Shown in pieces: positions 5,749-8,130 of a stretch of 8,130 nucleotides of DNA (its first letter is position 1; each line of letters begins with the position of its first letter). The notes under the pieces were generated by a model, which saw only the letters and a list, made by a program, of their open reading frames with translations, ran no database searches and was not told the origin of the DNA. The DNA is taken from assembly GCA_047618505.1 (NCBI GenBank), contig JBLHLB010000181.1, positions 1-8,130 on the forward strand, in the 5' to 3' direction. This stretch comes from JBLHLB01 sp047618505. GTDB lineage: Bacteria > Planctomycetota > UBA1135 > GCA-002686595. A program made the translations under genes and the position numbers.

Positions 5749-7626
5749 ATGCGCAATTCAACTCTCTCCATTGCGGTCATCGCCGCCCTTGGCGTGCTGC
5801 TCTATTTGATGCTTGGGGGAGATCGAGCGGACTCCGGCTCGGGGGTCGCATCCCGCAGGGTCGAAACCGTGGCAACGGACCAGGACAAGAGCGCTCTCGA
5901 CGAGGTGGAGCAGGCGCGGGAGAGGCTGGCCACTGCGTCTGAGTCGACGGGGGAAGCCGACCCTGCCGAAGCAGCCAGACTCCAGATGGAACTGCCCAAA
6001 GAGCAAGCGGACGAGCCGCTGCTGGAGGTTCGCGGTGTTCTAGTCGAAGGCGCCACTGGCAATCCAATTGCCGATGCCACGTTGAATCTCCAGGGCAATC
6101 CCCAACGTACACACCGCCTGGTGAAGACCGCGGTTACGGATGACAAGGGACGCTTTCAATTCCGGTTGGCCCCTTCCGACTGGGAGATGGGGACGACCTA
6201 TGGGCTCATTTCTCTATCCGGCGGAGACATCGCCACTCCCATCTTCAATGGATCGATCGTTTTGGAGCCGGAGCTATTCCTGCGTGCACGATCCCACCTC
6301 GTCCTACGGGGGCAATTGCTCGTGTCGGGCTTCGGGAGTGTTGGTCCCATCTGGCTGCGTGCGGATATCCCCCAGAACGGATCCTTCGCCATTCCGATCT
6401 ATGCCGGACGTAGCAAACTCGAGGAGGATGGGCGCTTCGAAATGGACGTTTGGGTGGACCGTCCGCCTGCAGCCTTTGAGCTCTTGTTTGCCGTCGAGGA
6501 TGGCACAATCTTGACGGCCCTAGTTTCAACCACGGAACTCATTGAGGCTCCCGGGGTCACCCTGGAATGCACCTTGACCAACCTAGTCGTGGTCGTGCTG
6601 GACGAGGATGCTCAGCCGCTCCCAAGGGCAAGGTTGAATCTGCGTGCCGCTGGATTAGAAGAATCGACCTATCCTGCGCAGAGCACGACCACCGAAGACG
6701 GGCGAGCCAGCTTCGTTGTCGGCGAGGCAGGCGTGGCCAATCTCTGTGTGGCCCTGAACGGCTATGCCTACCTCGTGGAGGAATTCGAAGTACAAGCCGG
6801 CAGGGACAGGCAGGAGAAGACCATCGTCCTCCGACGGCTTGGAGAAGACGAGTTGCTCAGGGGCAACGTCATCGATGCGGAGGGGAATCCCCTTGGGCAG
6901 GTCTTCGTAGTGGCCTGGCCCGGGGAGCTCGATTACGGGTTGGCCATGGCGGGCCAATCGACGACCTTCACCGATGATTTGGGGCTCTTCGAGCTACCGG
7001 TACCCAAGGACGCGACTCTACGTATCACGGCCTCTCGCCGCGATCTTGGGGCAATGGTGCCGGAGGTCTTTCTGGCGGCTGGAGAACGAGAAGTGGAGCT
7101 TCGATTTGATGCCACGGGAAGAGGCGAATTAGTGGCCGATCTCGTGAGCCTTCCCAACGGCGGCGGCTCCTTTTCGGGAGCCATTGAGTGGGCCTTCTTC
7201 CCCAAAGATGGGTCAACGCCCCAAGGCGGACACGAGTGGTCCACTCGACTACGACTGGAGCAACTCCCCGCGGGGACGGGCGAACTCTTTGTCTGTCTCT
7301 TTGGAGCTGGCTTCCTCGGACAGATCACAACCAACATCAAGTCGGGCGAGGTCTCCCGGGAACGCATCAGGATGATCTCTGGTTCGGTCTGCGAGGGCAC
7401 CCTCACTCTGGCTTCGGGGGAACCGGCGGCCGGCTATGCCATCGAGGTTGCCCATCCCGATGTTCCGGAGGGTGAATCCTTGCCGTGGAATGTGGACCGC
7501 ATCCATGCGGACGGCAGCTTCCGCCTTGTGCTGGATCAACCGGGTTTGGCGCGCATCAGGGACAAGTCCAACGCGATCGTAGGCCAAATCCAATTGCGTG
7601 CCGGATCGCACAACTATCAGCTCTAG
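5749..7626 (+). CDS. Membrane-tethered protein with carboxypeptidase-regulatory-like repeats
   Basis: A 625-residue protein. An N-terminal hydrophobic helix (about 5-23) has no lipobox Cys, so it is either a membrane anchor or an uncleaved signal. A charged, helical linker (about 45-85) follows, then several transthyretin-like beta domains of the CarboxypepD_reg kind. The repeat pattern, a 'V.G.V.D..G.PL..A.V' strand followed by a T-D-D/E-x-G-x-F turn, is visible near 93-140 (GATGNPIADATLNLQG, TDDKGRFQF), 277-362 (DAQPLPRARLNLRAAG, TEDGRASF) and 369-453 (DAEGNPLGQVFVVAWPG, TDDLGLFELP). A weaker copy lies near 545-620 (HADGSFRLVL). No catalytic motif is seen. It is probably a non-enzymatic structural or binding protein held outside the cytoplasmic membrane. 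It follows the MBL gene by 67 bp and converges on the M14 gene. The ATG at 5749 directly precedes the hydrophobic helix; there is no Shine-Dalgarno. Confidence 0.8.
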   Translation: MRNSTLSIAVIAALGVLLYLMLGGDRADSGSGVASRRVETVATDQDKSALDEVEQARERLATASESTGEADPAEAARLQMELPKEQADEPLLEVRGVLVEGATGNPIADATLNLQGNPQRTHRLVKTAVTDDKGRFQFRLAPSDWEMGTTYGLISLSGGDIATPIFNGSIVLEPELFLRARSHLVLRGQLLVSGFGSVGPIWLRADIPQNGSFAIPIYAGRSKLEEDGRFEMDVWVDRPPAAFELLFAVEDGTILTALVSTTELIEAPGVTLECTLTNLVVVVLDEDAQPLPRARLNLRAAGLEESTYPAQSTTTEDGRASFVVGEAGVANLCVALNGYAYLVEEFEVQAGRDRQEKTIVLRRLGEDELLRGNVIDAEGNPLGQVFVVAWPGELDYGLAMAGQSTTFTDDLGLFELPVPKDATLRITASRRDLGAMVPEVFLAAGEREVELRFDATGRGELVADLVSLPNGGGSFSGAIEWAFFPKDGSTPQGGHEWSTRLRLEQLPAGTGELFVCLFGAGFLGQITTNIKSGEVSRERIRMISGSVCEGTLTLASGEPAAGYAIEVAHPDVPEGESLPWNVDRIHADGSFRLVLDQPGLARIRDKSNAIVGQIQLRAGSHNYQL

Positions 7627-7645
7627 GGGGCAGCGGACCCCCTAG
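7623..7645. terminator. Perfect 8-bp hairpin between convergent genes (bidirectional terminator candidate)
   Basis: CTAGGGGG (7623-7630) and CCCCCTAG (7638-7645) are perfect inverted complements around a 7-nt loop, CAGCGGA. The left arm contains the TAG stop of the upstream gene (7624-7626); the right arm ends 6 bp before the stop of the convergent gene. The placement suits a shared bidirectional terminator. There is no T-tract on either side, so termination may need another factor. Confidence 0.6.
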
Positions 7646-7651
7646 CGCCGC

Positions 7652-8130
7652 TCAATCGGCCAGGGGCAGTTTCGTCGCCCCGGAGAGACGCAGGACCGGA
7701 AACTCGCCGCCCACACGCAGCGTGTCGTCGAAGAAGTTCCACGCCCCCAGTCCGTCCTCCGCCAGGGGCTCCAGGAGATGAGCCGCCAGGGAGCCGAGCG
7801 CTTGCCCCGTCTGCACGACCAGCGTGCCGGCCGGCAGCGAACGGGTCAGCGTGTTTGACGAGACCTCTAATTGAACCAGGTTGTGTCCCTCGTACTCGCG
7901 TTCGGCTCGTTCAAGTCCGTCGACTGTGTAGACCTGGAGCTCGAGTAGCGTGTCCGACGAGAGGGACTGCACCTCGATGCCGTGTGCACGCAGGGTCTCC
8001 AGAGCCGCCGCCGACTCGGCGGAAAAGAGATAGGCAAAGGGCAAGTCGACCTCGAGAGTCGCGACACTCTTGTCACCGCGTCGCACCTTGAGATCCATGG
8101 GCTCCCCGCGCTCGGCCCAATTGCGACCGC
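7652..8130 (-). CDS. Probable M14-type zinc carboxypeptidase, C-terminal fragment
   Basis: The last 158 codons of a minus-strand gene that continues past the right edge. The frame stays open from the edge (GRNWAERGEPMDLKV) through the ATG at 8098 to the TGA at 7654-7652, so that ATG is internal and not a start. The sequence resembles the C-terminal beta region that follows the catalytic domain in large secreted M14 carboxypeptidases. Visible pieces are DLPFAYLFSAE, a HGIEVQSL strand, and near the end TGQALGSLAAHLLEP leading into EDGLGAWNFFDD. None of the zinc ligands (the usual H-x-x-E and distant His) or the catalytic Glu lies in the window, so catalysis cannot be judged. The family call rests on this tail alone. 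The enzyme would trim C-terminal residues of peptides outside the cytoplasm. It converges with the gene of carboxypeptidase-regulatory-like repeats across a shared hairpin. Confidence 0.6.
   Translation of the reverse strand, partial: GRNWAERGEPMDLKVRRGDKSVATLEVDLPFAYLFSAESAAALETLRAHGIEVQSLSSDTLLELQVYTVDGLERAEREYEGHNLVQLEVSSNTLTRSLPAGTLVVQTGQALGSLAAHLLEPLAEDGLGAWNFFDDTLRVGGEFPVLRLSGATKLPLAD

Overview
The window looks like a stretch of GC-rich chromosome from a bacterium of the Planctomycetes or a similar lineage that is rich in secreted proteins. This is inferred from gene content: a membrane-anchored sulfatase-fold enzyme, an FG-GAP-type secreted repeat protein with a C-terminal beta domain, a tethered protein built of carboxypeptidase-regulatory-like repeats, and an M14-type carboxypeptidase C-terminus. 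Starts generally lack clear Shine-Dalgarno sequences. I found no rRNA, tRNA, CRISPR array, integrase or transposase.

Layout, left to right. (1) 1-375 (+): C-terminal end of a GT-B, family 4 glycosyltransferase, cut by the window edge. (2) 434-2125 (-): a three-helix membrane protein with a sulfatase-fold domain, convergent with (1). It has Thr where classical sulfatases carry the formylglycine Cys. (3) 2126-2348: an intergenic region with a long imperfect inverted repeat and G/C homopolymer runs. (4) 2349-3061 (-): a broken FG-GAP-type gene; its sensible coding content changes frame near 2960 and its N-terminal part is missing. (5) 3348-4286 (+): a family 2, rhamnosyltransferase-like glycosyltransferase. 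(6) 4359-5681 (+): a metallo-beta-lactamase-fold hydrolase of the UlaG/CMAH-like type. (7) 5749-7626 (+): a membrane-tethered protein of carboxypeptidase-regulatory-like beta domains. (8) 7623-7645: a perfect 8-bp hairpin between convergent genes. (9) 7652-8130 (-): C-terminal part of a probable M14 carboxypeptidase, running off the right edge.

How the genes fit together: the two glycosyltransferases, the MBL hydrolase and the membrane sulfatase-fold enzyme suggest surface glycan assembly or modification. The right third encodes extracytoplasmic proteins. The three (+) genes at 3348-7626 are separated by only 67-72 bp and may be co-transcribed, but each also has a possible short -10-like element upstream. 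Nothing here amounts to a clearly new multi-gene system. The best leads are the Thr-type sulfatase-fold protein, the GT2-MBL gene pair and the decaying FG-GAP gene.
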